Source: Cryobacterium mannosilyticum
Lineage (GTDB): Bacteria; Actinomycetota; Actinomycetes; Actinomycetales; Microbacteriaceae
Direction of reading: 5' to 3'
Assembly (NCBI RefSeq): GCF_004402705.1
Contig: NZ_SOFM01000007.1
Location: forward strand, 1 to 64,000
DNA: 64,000 nucleotides
The notes beneath the pieces were generated by a model, which searched no databases, was not told the origin of the DNA, and was given only the letters and a program-made list of their open reading frames with translations. The translations under genes were made by a program, and so were the position numbers. Below are positions 8,793-17,446 of this stretch, one piece after another (position 1 is the first letter of the stretch; each line of letters begins with the position of its first letter).

Positions 8793-9518
8793 TCATCGGG
8801 AGCTCCTGCGGCCGACCGCGCGGCCGATCCGGTAGGCGAGGAAGGCCACCCCGGTGAGGAGGCCGATCAGTTTCCCCGGGTTGCTGAGCTGGTCGGCCAG
8901 CATCCCCTTGGCGAGGTCCAGGGCGTTCAGGCTCGTGGCGGCCGTGCGCGGGGCCTGGTGCTGGAGCGGACGGGACACGGGAGGCGGCGACGTCTGCGAC
9001 CCGGCCGGCGCCGTGTCCGCCGGGGCCGCGGCCGGTTCGCCGGCGGCCGGAGGCGCGGTGGGTTCCGTTCCGGAACCGGTGACCATGGCCTGCAGGTTGT
9101 CTGCGAAGAGCGCCATCATCTGGTCGGTCACGCTGCCGATGATGCTCTTCCCCATGGCAGCGACCTTACCGGAGAGGTCCACCTCTGCGCTGACCGTGCC
9201 AGTGGTCGTGCCGTCCGTCTCGACGAGGCACAGGGTGGCGGTGCCCTGGGCTGTGCCCTGCCCGCGGGCCTCCTGGGCGCGGCCCTGGAATACTGCACGG
9301 TGCGCGGTCGCATCGCGCTCGATCACGTTCATCAAACCCTTGTACTGCATGGACACGGGGCCGAGTTTCACCTTCATTCCCACCTGGTAGGCGTCGTCGG
9401 AGAGTTTGTTGAGCACCTCGGCGCCGGGAACACAGCCGGCGACGCGCTCGAAATCCATCAGGGTCTCCCACACCGTGTCGATCGGGGCCACAACGGTGAA
9501 TGTGCTGTCGAGTTGCAT
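8793..9518 (-). CDS. coxG: CoxG, carbon monoxide dehydrogenase subunit G (SRPBCC family, 241 aa)
   Basis: Residues 1-145 match the CoxG SRPBCC fold: FTVVAPIDTVWETLMDFERV, CVPGAE and later SAEVDLSGKVAAMGK. A long Ala/Pro-rich linker follows, then a C-terminal hydrophobic stretch (IGLLTGVAFLAYRIG) ending in arginines. In Oligotropha, CoxG has been linked to recruiting CO dehydrogenase to the membrane; here the tail could itself be the anchor (inference). ATG 9518 follows AGAGGGACG, and its A is shared with the coxE stop (TAATG), so translation is coupled. Confidence 0.9.
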   Translation of the reverse strand: MQLDSTFTVVAPIDTVWETLMDFERVAGCVPGAEVLNKLSDDAYQVGMKVKLGPVSMQYKGLMNVIERDATAHRAVFQGRAQEARGQGTAQGTATLCLVETDGTTTGTVSAEVDLSGKVAAMGKSIIGSVTDQMMALFADNLQAMVTGSGTEPTAPPAAGEPAAAPADTAPAGSQTSPPPVSRPLQHQAPRTAATSLNALDLAKGMLADQLSNPGKLIGLLTGVAFLAYRIGRAVGRRSSR

Positions 9519-10765
9519 TATTTCGTCCCTCTGTTCGCGGATTGTGGAATGCGGTCGGCGCGGATCGCCGCCGCCACTTCCGCCAGGGCCGTGTGGCTGT
9601 GACCGCTGACGAAGGCGTCGATGTAGGGCAGGGCGGCGGCCATGCCGCCCGCGAGTGGCTGGTAATCCGGCGCCACCTTCCGAGGGTTGACCCAGACGAT
9701 CCGGAAGGCCAGCCGCCTGAGCCTCGCCATCTGGGCGTCGACCTCTGCCGGGTCGTCCTGAGCCCAACCGTCCGAGATCAGCACGATCACCGCTCCGCGG
9801 GCGAGTCCGCGTCGGCCGTGGTCGTCGATGAACCGTCGGATGCTGTCGGCCAGGCGGGTGCCTCCGGCCCAGTCCTCTGTGCCCGCAGCGGCCTGCGCGA
9901 GAGCCTGGTCCGGATCCCGCAGTGCCAGCTGCCTGGTGAGCCGGGTCAGCCTGGTTGAGAACACGAACGCCTCGGCCTGCGCGCCGGACACCGCGCCCTG
10001 GAGCAGGGACAGGAAGACCCTGGTGTAGGGCTCCATCGAGCCGGAGACGTCGCAGAGCAACACGAGGCGGCGCAGCCGGGGGCGGCGCCGGGCGTAGACG
10101 AGACGGGCCGGGTCCCCGCCCGTGCGGCCTGCGGCCCGCACGGTGCGCCGGAGGTCCAGCCGGGCGGTGCTCGTCGCGGAGGCCCGGGTGCGGCGACTCA
10201 GGCGCGTCGGCGTTGACAGGGAGATCCGCCGCACGAGGTGGCGCATCCGGGTGATCTCGTCGACGGTCAACTCGGCGAAAGACATGTCGTGCAGCCGTTC
10301 CTCGGCCGAGGCCATCATCAGAACCGTCTCCCGCTCCGGGGCGTCCAAGCCGGACGAGTCGCCGCCCGGCACGAGGGCGGGCGGCTGCGGCGCGCGTTCG
10401 GCGCTGTCGGCTCCGAGCGGGCGGTCATCAGGCGGGGCCGGCCGGGAGCGGGGTTCGGCGCCGATCGACGGCGGGGCCGTGGTGTCGCCCCGGCTGTCGG
10501 CGGGGTCGAGAAGCCCGCCGAAGACCGCCGTGAACACGCCGTCGAAGACGGGCAGCTGGTCCTGGGAGGTGACCAGGACCACCCGGCTCGTCCAGTACAG
10601 CGGACCGAGGGCATACGGCGGGACGAGCCGGAGCGCCTCCGCCAGCCGGGCGGCTCGGTCCAGGGACACCGGGAGCCCTGCCCGGCGCAGAGCGGTGCTG
10701 AACCCGGCCGCAAGGGCGGCGGCCTCCACCCGGGGTTCACCCCGGACTGCCTGGGTCTCAGCCAT
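9518..10765 (-). CDS. coxE: CoxE-type von Willebrand factor A protein (415 aa)
   Basis: The C-terminal half is a VWA domain of the CoxE type with the metal-site motif DVSGSM, the loop residues GGTRLAD and the later SDGWAQDD. The N-terminal half is the variable CoxE region. CoxE works with the CoxD AAA+ ATPase to build the Mo-S-Cu centre of CO dehydrogenase. The chosen ATG 10765 overlaps the coxD stop by eight bases (ATGGCTGA); a GTG at 10774 is the alternative, and neither has a clear ribosome site, as expected for coupled genes. Confidence 0.9.
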   Translation of the reverse strand: MAETQAVRGEPRVEAAALAAGFSTALRRAGLPVSLDRAARLAEALRLVPPYALGPLYWTSRVVLVTSQDQLPVFDGVFTAVFGGLLDPADSRGDTTAPPSIGAEPRSRPAPPDDRPLGADSAERAPQPPALVPGGDSSGLDAPERETVLMMASAEERLHDMSFAELTVDEITRMRHLVRRISLSTPTRLSRRTRASATSTARLDLRRTVRAAGRTGGDPARLVYARRRPRLRRLVLLCDVSGSMEPYTRVFLSLLQGAVSGAQAEAFVFSTRLTRLTRQLALRDPDQALAQAAAGTEDWAGGTRLADSIRRFIDDHGRRGLARGAVIVLISDGWAQDDPAEVDAQMARLRRLAFRIVWVNPRKVAPDYQPLAGGMAAALPYIDAFVSGHSHTALAEVAAAIRADRIPQSANRGTK

Positions 10766-11681
10766 GGTCCGCACCGATCAGCCACGCGGTCCCGCGCGAG
10801 CGGGCCAGGTCGAGATCGTCGCGATTCTTGAGAATCGATCCCCAGGTGTGGTCGATGCTCGCCGGGCCGAGCCGGTCGACGCCCAGCACGGCCAGCGCCG
10901 ACACCCAGTCGATCGCCTCCGCGATGCCGGGCGGCTTCGCCAGGTCGAGCGAGCGGAGCGCCGTGATGGCGGTCGCAGCCTGCAGGGCGAGCGGCTCCGC
11001 GCTGGACGGCACGCGTCGCCGCACGATCTCCGCGATGCGTTCGGGTGCCGGGTAGTCGATCCAGTGGTACAGGCAGCGCCGGGTGAGCGCGTCGTGCAGG
11101 TCGCGGGTGCGATTCGAGGTGAGGATGACGATCGGCGGGTGGCTGGCCCGCACGGTGCCGAGCTCCGGGATGGTCACGGCGGCCTCGGCGAGCAGCTCGA
11201 ACGTGAACGCCTCGAACTCGGCATCGGCACGGTCGATCTCGTCGAGCAGCAGCACGGCCGGGCGCGGCCCCGGATGCTCGATGGCCGCCAGCAGCGGGCG
11301 TCGCAGCAGGTACTCCGGACCGAACAGCTCCGTCTCGGCGAGGGTCAAGTTGCGCGCCTCGGCCAGCCTGATCCCGAGCAACTGGCGAGGATAGTTCCAC
11401 TCGTAGAGGGCCTCGCCGGCGTCGATTCCCTCGTAGCACTGCAGGCGGAACAGCGGCGTGTCGAGCACGCGGGCGAGCGCCTTCGCGGCCTCGGTCTTGC
11501 CGACGCCCGGCTCACCCTCGAGCAGGATCGGCTGCGGCATCCGCACGGCCAGGAACAGCGCGGTGGCCAGTCCGGAGTCCGCCAGATAGTCGATCTCGTC
11601 GAGCCTCGCCAACAGGGAATCCACGTCGGGAATGAGCGCCTTCACCTCGTCTTCGGCGCCTGCGCGGGCCGACTGGGTCAT
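10758..11681 (-). CDS. coxD: CoxD-type MoxR AAA+ ATPase (307 aa)
   Basis: Walker A GEPGVGKTEAAKAL, Walker B VLLLDEIDRAD, sensor motif LTSNRTRDLHDALTRR. These mark the MoxR group, and the next gene is its usual VWA partner CoxE. In Oligotropha, CoxD is required to convert the apo molybdenum site to the active Cu-S-Mo form. Length is typical (about 300 aa). It lies 33 bases after the XdhC-YHS gene in the same operon. The organisation coxM-S-L-(XdhC)-D-E-G supports the name over other MoxR proteins. Confidence 0.92.
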   Translation of the reverse strand: MTQSARAGAEDEVKALIPDVDSLLARLDEIDYLADSGLATALFLAVRMPQPILLEGEPGVGKTEAAKALARVLDTPLFRLQCYEGIDAGEALYEWNYPRQLLGIRLAEARNLTLAETELFGPEYLLRRPLLAAIEHPGPRPAVLLLDEIDRADAEFEAFTFELLAEAAVTIPELGTVRASHPPIVILTSNRTRDLHDALTRRCLYHWIDYPAPERIAEIVRRRVPSSAEPLALQAATAITALRSLDLAKPPGIAEAIDWVSALAVLGVDRLGPASIDHTWGSILKNRDDLDLARSRGTAWLIGADHG

Positions 11682-11714
11682 CGTGTCCGCCCGAGTGCGT
11701 CGGCGACCCTCGCC

Positions 11715-12626
11715 TCAGGCTGGGCTGGCATACCGCTCCGGATCGGCGAGGAAGGCAGCGCGGCAGCCCGTTGAACAGAAGTAGGTCGTGAGTCCGTCGA
11801 GTTCCACGTGGGGGGTGGCATCGACGGCGGCGACGCTCATGCCGCAGACGGGGTCGATCGCGGTCGCCGGAACGGCCACGGCTGCCGCGGTTCCGGGCGA
11901 TCGCTGCCCGGCACGCTCGGCGACCAGCTGGGCCAGGATCGACAGCGCGACCTCGGCCGGGGTCCTGGCGCCGAGGTCCAGCCCGGCCGGGCTGAACACG
12001 CGGGAGCGCAGCCCGTCCTCGACAGTGAGGGAGGCAACCACGGCGGAACCCCGCTTCGCGCTGGCGACGAGGGCCACGTAGGGGACACCCGCACGGAGCG
12101 CGGCCTCGAGGGAGGCTTCCTCGTCGTGGCCGTGCGATGCCACGATCAGGGCAGCGTCGTCGGGGTGGGGTTCCGTCGCCGCGCCGTCCGCCAGCTCCAT
12201 CTCGAACCCGAGCCCGGTGCCCAGCACCGCCAGGGCCCGCGCGACGGGGGTCGCCCCGACCACGACGACGCGGGGCGCCGGCACGGACGGTTCGAGGAAG
12301 ATCTCGACGGCGCCTCCGCTCAGGCAGGGGTTCGACACCTCGACGGCGCCGTCCTCCCTGCTGTGCGACGGTTCCCCGGCGACGACCCGGAGCAGGAGCG
12401 GTTCGCGGGCGGACAGCGCCTGCAAGCCGTATTCCCGGACGGAGGCCTCCACGCAGGCGCCGCCGACGAATCCGTCCAGGTGCCCGTCGGCGTGAAGGAG
12501 CGCCGTGTCACCCGCGTGGGCGCTCGTGGGCCGCTGGGCGCGCACCACCGTGGCGCGCACGAACGCTTCGCGCCGACCGGCGAGTTCCTGGGCACGCTGT
12601 TCCAGTGCCCCGCCCACGACCGGCAT
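11715..12626 (-). CDS. XdhC/CoxI-family protein fused to a C-terminal YHS domain (303 aa)
   Basis: The N-terminal XdhC/CoxI region has ATVVRAQRPTSAHAGD and GFVGGACVEASV; the Rossmann part has VVVVGATPVARAL and SPAGLDLGARTPAE. After about residue 250 comes a YHS metal-binding domain: DPVCGMSV, then TTYFCSTGCRAAFLADPERY. YHS domains occur in heavy-metal proteins and could bind copper, an interesting fit for assembly of the Mo-Cu site of CO dehydrogenase (inference). ATG 12626 lies one base after the coxL stop (TAGGATG), so the start is set by coupling. Confidence 0.88.
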   Translation of the reverse strand: MPVVGGALEQRAQELAGRREAFVRATVVRAQRPTSAHAGDTALLHADGHLDGFVGGACVEASVREYGLQALSAREPLLLRVVAGEPSHSREDGAVEVSNPCLSGGAVEIFLEPSVPAPRVVVVGATPVARALAVLGTGLGFEMELADGAATEPHPDDAALIVASHGHDEEASLEAALRAGVPYVALVASAKRGSAVVASLTVEDGLRSRVFSPAGLDLGARTPAEVALSILAQLVAERAGQRSPGTAAAVAVPATAIDPVCGMSVAAVDATPHVELDGLTTYFCSTGCRAAFLADPERYASPA

Positions 12627-12627
12627 C

Positions 12628-15021
12628 CTAGATCGGCGGCGTCGCGCGGCCCTGCATGGCGGCCCAGACCCTGGCCGGGGTGCACGGCATGTCCATGTGC
12701 GTGACGCCGAGTGGCGAGATGGCGTCCACCACGGCATTCAGGATGGCGGGCGGTGAGCCGACCGTTGCCGACTCGCCCACTCCTTTCGCCCCGATGGGGT
12801 GGTGCGGCGACGGAGTCACGGTGAACCCGGTCTCCCAGTTCGGAACCTCCATCGATGTGGGGATGAGGTAGTCCATGAACGACCCGCCGAGGTTGTTTCC
12901 GGCCTCGTCGAAGCCGATGAACTGCATCAGCGCCATCCCGACGCCGTCGGTCAGGCCGCCGTGCACCTGGCCTTCGATGATCATCGGGTTGATCCGGGTG
13001 CCGCAGTCGTCGACGGCGATGAACCGGCGCACCTTGACGTGGCCGGTTCCCGGGTCGACGTCGACGACGCAGATGTAGGCGCCGAACGGGAAGGTGAGGT
13101 TGGGCGGGTCGTAGGTCACCTCGGCGTCCAGGTTGCCGTCGATGCCTTCCGGCAGGGCCACGGTGCCGTGCGCGCCCATGGCTATCTCGGCCATGGTCTT
13201 GCCGACGCTCGGGTCACCCTTGACGAACCAGCGTCCCTTCTCCCATTCGAGGTCTTCCGGCCGGGTTTCGAGCATCGCGGCGGCGATGAACTTCGCCTTC
13301 TCCCGCACCTTCCGGGCGACGAGGGCGACCGCAGCGCCGCTGACCGGGGTCGACCGGCTCCCGTAGGTGCCCAGGCCGAAGGGGGTCTGGTCGGTGTCGC
13401 CGTGCACCACGTCGATGTCCTCCGGGGGGATACCGATCTCCTCGGCCACGATCTGCGCGAATGTGGTCTCGTGGCCCTGGCCCTGGCTCTGCACGGAGAT
13501 CCGCACGACGGCCTTCCCGGTCGGGTGGATGCGCAACTCGGCGCCGTCCGCCATGCCGAGGCCCACGATGTCCATGTGCTTGCGCGGGCCGGCTCCGACG
13601 GTCTCGGTGAAGAACGAGACGCCGATCCCCATCAGCTCGCCGCGGGCACGTTTCTCCTTCTGCTCCCGTCGCAGGTCGTCGTAGCCGGCGATCTCCATCG
13701 ACAGTCGCAGCGCCCGCTCGTAGTTGCCGGAGTCGTACTCCCAGCCCGTCTTGTTCTTGTACGGGAACTGCTCGGGTTTGATCAGGTTCTTCAGGCGGAG
13801 CTCCGCCGGGTCCATCTCCAGTTTCCGGGCGAGCATGTCGACCATCCGCTCCACAAGGAGAACGGCTTCGGTGACCCGGAACGAGCAGGCGTAGGCGACC
13901 CCGCCCGGCGCCTTGTTCGTGTACACGCCGGTGACCTTGCAGTGCGCGGCCTGGAGGTCGTAGCTGCCGGTGAAGATGTGGAAGAAGCCGGCCGGGTACT
14001 TCGAGGGCTGCGCCGTCGCGTTGAACGCCCCGTGGTCGGCAAGCACGTTCGTGCGGAGGGCGAGGATCTTGCCGTCCTTCGTGGCCGCGATCTCTCCCTG
14101 CATGATGTAGTCGCGAGCGAACGACGTCGACATGAGGTTCTCCGAGCGGTCCTCGACCCATTTGACCGGGCGGCCGGTGACGATCGACCCGACGACGGCC
14201 AGGATGTAGCCGGGGTAGATGCCGACCTTGTTTCCGAACCCGCCGCCGATGTCGGGGGACACGATCCGGATCTTGTGCTCGGGGATTCCGGACACGATCG
14301 CGAACAGGGTGCGGTGCGCGTGCGGGGCCTGGCTGGTCTCGTACAGGGTGAGGGCGCCTTCGATCGGTTCGAAGTCGGCGACCGCCCCGCAGGTTTCCAT
14401 CGGGGCCGGGTGCGACCGCGGATAGACGATCTCCTGTTTGACGATGACGTCGGCGGAAGCGAAGACCGCGTCGGTCTCGGCGGCGTTGCCGGCCTCCCAG
14501 TCGAAGATGTGGTTGTCGGTGCGCCCCTCGATGTCATCCCGGATGACCGGGGCCCCTGGGTCGAGGGCGTGGCGGGCGTCGATCACAGGCGGGAGAACGT
14601 CGTAGTCGACGTCGATGAGTTCGAGGGCGTCGCGGGCGGCATACCGGTCCTCGGCGATCACGAACGCGACCTCCTGGCCCTGGAAGCGCACCTTGTCGGT
14701 GACGAGCACAGCCTGCACGTCGGCCGACAGGGTCGGCGCCCAGGCCAGCTTGAGCCCGAGCAGGTCCTGGCCCGTGATCACCGCGACGACACCGGGGTGG
14801 GCGAGGGCCCGGGTGGTGTCGATGGAGACGAGCCGGGCGTGCGCCACCGGCGACCTGAGGATGGCGCCGTGCAGCATCCCGGGAAGCACGATGTCGTCGA
14901 CGTAGTGGCCCTTGCCGCGCACGAAACGGGGGTCTTCCTTGCGCTGGATGCGGCCGTAGCCGATCGGGCGATCCGCGTCGCCGGCTGCAGGGTTCGGGGC
15001 GTGGGCCTCTGTGATGGTCAT
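12628..15021 (-). CDS. coxL: aerobic carbon monoxide dehydrogenase large subunit, form I (797 aa)
   Basis: This is the molybdopterin-binding subunit that oxidises CO to CO2 at a Mo-S-Cu centre. The active-site loop reads AYACSFR (residues 376-382), the AYxCSFR signature of true form I CO dehydrogenases, with Cys379 in the place of the copper-binding Cys388 of Oligotropha. The TSQAPH motif (about 229-234) supplies the conserved Gln, and GVGESATVGSP near the C-terminus supplies the catalytic Glu. Form II and xanthine-dehydrogenase-like relatives have AYRGAGR instead. The x position is Ala rather than the more familiar Arg. The start ATG 15021 overlaps the coxS stop (ATGA). Confidence 0.96.
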   Translation of the reverse strand: MTITEAHAPNPAAGDADRPIGYGRIQRKEDPRFVRGKGHYVDDIVLPGMLHGAILRSPVAHARLVSIDTTRALAHPGVVAVITGQDLLGLKLAWAPTLSADVQAVLVTDKVRFQGQEVAFVIAEDRYAARDALELIDVDYDVLPPVIDARHALDPGAPVIRDDIEGRTDNHIFDWEAGNAAETDAVFASADVIVKQEIVYPRSHPAPMETCGAVADFEPIEGALTLYETSQAPHAHRTLFAIVSGIPEHKIRIVSPDIGGGFGNKVGIYPGYILAVVGSIVTGRPVKWVEDRSENLMSTSFARDYIMQGEIAATKDGKILALRTNVLADHGAFNATAQPSKYPAGFFHIFTGSYDLQAAHCKVTGVYTNKAPGGVAYACSFRVTEAVLLVERMVDMLARKLEMDPAELRLKNLIKPEQFPYKNKTGWEYDSGNYERALRLSMEIAGYDDLRREQKEKRARGELMGIGVSFFTETVGAGPRKHMDIVGLGMADGAELRIHPTGKAVVRISVQSQGQGHETTFAQIVAEEIGIPPEDIDVVHGDTDQTPFGLGTYGSRSTPVSGAAVALVARKVREKAKFIAAAMLETRPEDLEWEKGRWFVKGDPSVGKTMAEIAMGAHGTVALPEGIDGNLDAEVTYDPPNLTFPFGAYICVVDVDPGTGHVKVRRFIAVDDCGTRINPMIIEGQVHGGLTDGVGMALMQFIGFDEAGNNLGGSFMDYLIPTSMEVPNWETGFTVTPSPHHPIGAKGVGESATVGSPPAILNAVVDAISPLGVTHMDMPCTPARVWAAMQGRATPPI

Positions 15022-15512
15022 GCCGGGACCTCTTCTCCAGCGTTCTCTGTGACTACGGGGTGTTCGGCGGCCCATTTCACCGACCGCACGATCGTGGCGT
15101 ACCCGGTACAGCGGCAGATCTGCCCGGAGATGGCCTCGCGGATCTCGGTGTCATCCGGGTGCGGATTCCGGTCGAGCAGTGCCCGCGCCGTGAGCATCAT
15201 TCCCGGCGTGCAAAAGCCGCACTGCAGCCCGTGTTCCTCCATGAAACCCTGCTGCACCGGGTCGAGGGTCGCCCCCGTCGCCAAACCCTCCACCGTCGTG
15301 ATGGCATGGCCGTCCGCCATCGCCGCGAGCACGGTGCAGGATTTCACCGGGACGCCGTCCATCAGGACCACGCAGGTGCCGCAGTTCGACGTGTCGCAAC
15401 CCCAATGGGTGCCGGTGAGTCTCAGCTCATCGCGGATGAAGTGGACGAGGAGCACTCGAGGCTCAATCTCACGGGTGATCTCATCGCCGTTCATGGTCAT
15501 GCTGATCTGCAT
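15018..15512 (-). CDS. coxS: carbon monoxide dehydrogenase small [2Fe-2S] subunit (164 aa)
   Basis: The plant-ferredoxin-type cluster motif CDTSNCGTC with a further Cys in KSCTV, and the second cluster motif CGFCTPGM with CRCTGY, bind the two [2Fe-2S] centres that pass electrons from the molybdenum site of CoxL to FAD of CoxM. ATG 15512 is preceded by GAAGG and lies five bases after the coxM stop; the longer open frame begins inside coxM and is not used. Length is normal for the family (about 160-165 aa). Confidence 0.95.
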   Translation of the reverse strand: MQISMTMNGDEITREIEPRVLLVHFIRDELRLTGTHWGCDTSNCGTCVVLMDGVPVKSCTVLAAMADGHAITTVEGLATGATLDPVQQGFMEEHGLQCGFCTPGMMLTARALLDRNPHPDDTEIREAISGQICRCTGYATIVRSVKWAAEHPVVTENAGEEVPA

Positions 15513-15517
15513 CGACT

Positions 15518-16411
15518 TCAGCCTTCCTGCGTTGTCGTGGTCTGGGTTTCGAGAGCTCGCGCACACGCACGACGCAGGACCCTGCGGGTGAGTTCATCGG
15601 CAAGGTGCCGTTTGTAGTCGACCGGCCCGCGCTGGTCGGCGACGGGCATCGAGGCCAGTGCGGCGATCCTCCCGGCCTCCTCGAACAGCTCCTCAGAGGG
15701 CCGCCGGCCGCGGAGCACTGCCTCCGCCTCCGCGATGGTGCCGTCGAGGCCCACCGCGGTGAGGCCGATGGCCACATCGTCCACGGACCCGTCCTCGGCG
15801 AGGTTGACGGCTGCGCCGGCCGCCACGACGGCCCAGTCGCCGACCCGGCGTTCGACCTTCTCGTACGCGCTCCCCGCACGCGGACGGATCGGGAACCGGA
15901 TCTCGACCAGCAACTCGTTCTGCGCGACCGCCGTCTCGTAGGGCCCCTTGTGGAATTCGTCCATCGTGAGGATGCGCTCGCCCCCGGGGCCGCGCACGAC
16001 GGCCTGGGCGCGCAGCACGTCGCACACCGTGGCCAGGTCCTCGGCAGGGTCGGCCTGGCAGAGCGACCCGCCGATGGTGCCGCGGTTGCGCACGATGGGA
16101 TCCGCGATCACCCGCTCGGCATCGATCACGATCGGAAAGAGCCTGGCCACGTCGGCTGATTCCAGGAGCGTCGAGTGACGGGTCAGGGCGCCGATTCGTA
16201 GTTGGGTCGCCTCGGGGAGGATGAAATCGAGTTCGTACAGGTCGTTGATATCGATCAGCCACTCCGGCCTGGCAAGCCGCAGTTTCATCATCGGCAGGAG
16301 GCTGTGCCCCCCGGCGACGACGCGGGATTCCGGGCCGTGGCGGTCGAGCAGGGCGAGGGCGTCTTCGATCGTGCTCGCCCGTACATAGTCGAATTGAGCC
16401 GGAATTTGCAC
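15518..16411 (-). CDS. coxM: carbon monoxide dehydrogenase medium FAD subunit (297 aa)
   Basis: The FAD-binding motifs AGGHSLLPMMKLRLA (near the N-terminus) and TIGGSLCQADPAED are those of CoxM/CutM. The protein carries electrons from the CoxS clusters to the respiratory chain. GTG 16411 is chosen: it is preceded by GGGAGG at good spacing and gives the usual N-terminus (QIPAQFDYVRAS); a longer reading from 16495 would add about 28 unrelated residues. It is the first gene of the operon, in the common order M-S-L, with a recognisable promoter 60-80 bases upstream. Confidence 0.94.
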   Translation of the reverse strand: MQIPAQFDYVRASTIEDALALLDRHGPESRVVAGGHSLLPMMKLRLARPEWLIDINDLYELDFILPEATQLRIGALTRHSTLLESADVARLFPIVIDAERVIADPIVRNRGTIGGSLCQADPAEDLATVCDVLRAQAVVRGPGGERILTMDEFHKGPYETAVAQNELLVEIRFPIRPRAGSAYEKVERRVGDWAVVAAGAAVNLAEDGSVDDVAIGLTAVGLDGTIAEAEAVLRGRRPSEELFEEAGRIAALASMPVADQRGPVDYKRHLADELTRRVLRRACARALETQTTTTQEG

Positions 16412-16466
16412 AATGCCTCCCGATCGCGGCGCGCCCGGTCTGATCGATGGGGCGGATTTGAGACTC

Positions 16467-16495
16467 ATAGTGCTCCCGGGGCCACGGGATGTCAA
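16467..16495 (-). promoter_or_regulatory. putative promoter of the cox operon
   Basis: On the minus strand a perfect TTGACA (16495-16490) is followed after 17 bases by CACTAT (16472-16467). Transcription would begin near 16460, about 50 bases before the coxM GTG. The spacer contains a GC-rich imperfect palindrome that might be an operator. The elements are read from the sequence; activity is inferred. Confidence 0.45.
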
Positions 16496-16639
16496 TAAGG
16501 TGGCAGCGGTTCACAGGTCAGGATCACCGCCAGGAATTCGCACTTCTGCCGGGGTTTTAACTGCGCCGTGCGCAGACTGTCGAACCCACGGGACGGGTCA
16601 TCGGGTTCGGCGCCGTGATGATTCTCCGCAATCCTCTGG

Positions 16640-17425
16640 ACACCGGCATCCGACGGGCTCGACTCGACCTGTGCTGCCCAGTTCGACCCGGCAGGACCGC
16701 CCGCCGAATACTCCGGCGTGGTCGACACCCACTCCTACGCGAGCCTGGCGCTGTCTGATGCCGTGTACGTGGCCGATGCGGGCGGCAACGCCATCCTGCG
16801 CGTCGACTACGACGGAACCGTGTCCGCCGTGGCAGTGCTGCCGACCGGAGACCCGATCCTGATCACCGCTGAGATCGCCGCCGCCGCCGGCTTGCCCGCC
16901 TGCGCTGCGGACCACGAGTACCGGTTCGAGCCGGTGCCGACGGACGTCGAACTCGGCCCCGACGGCTGGCTCTACGTCACGACGTTGCCGGGCGGGCCTG
17001 AGGACGCGAGCCTGGGCGCGCGCGGATCCGTGCACCGGGTCGACCCGGACTCCGGAGACGTCGAACTGGTCGCGACCGGGTTCGTCGGTGCGACCGGGCT
17101 GGCGGTGTCCCGCGGGTCCGGCAGGATCTACGTCGCCGAGCACTTCGGCGGGTCGGATGGCACGGGGCAGGTGTCCGTGTTGGAGAGCGGATCGGACACG
17201 CCGAGAGTGCTGACCGCGATCTCGTCGCCGGCCGCGATCGAACTGCGGAAGGGTGACCTGTACCTGACCACCGATTCGGTGGTGCCGGATGCGACCGGGG
17301 CGCCGCAGCCGATCGGCAAGGTGACCCGAATCGCGCTGGCCGGCGACCGCCACAGCGACGATTCGAGCCAGGACTGGAACCGGGACTCGCGCCACCACTC
17401 GACCGATTCCTCCGACGAGGAGTGA
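16640..17425 (+). pseudogene. ScyD/ScyE-family protein, 5'-truncated
   Basis: The open frame matches the central and C-terminal part of ScyD/ScyE-type secreted beta-propeller proteins: CAAQFDPAGPPAEYSG, VYVADAGGNAILRVD, YRFEPVPTDVELGPDGWLYV and GATGLAVSRGSGRIYVAEH. These proteins normally have a signal peptide and about 150 further residues before this point; neither is present, and only about 230 bases separate the gene from coxM. The first GTG (16718) falls inside the conserved region and similarity extends upstream of it to about 16640. The last 20 residues are Asp/Ser/His-rich. I read it as a decayed gene; a cut-down expressed form is less likely. Confidence 0.65.
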
Positions 17426-17446
17426 GCGCCGGGTTCACGTCATATC

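Noticed and set aside
12799..15591. A 930-codon open frame on the plus strand opposite coxL and coxS
   Set aside because: It mirrors the codon pattern of the real genes in a high-GC sequence, has no start signal and no recognisable domain. Similar long antisense frames at 30157-33084, 34520-37177 and 921 bases around 18310-19332 are rejected for the same reason.
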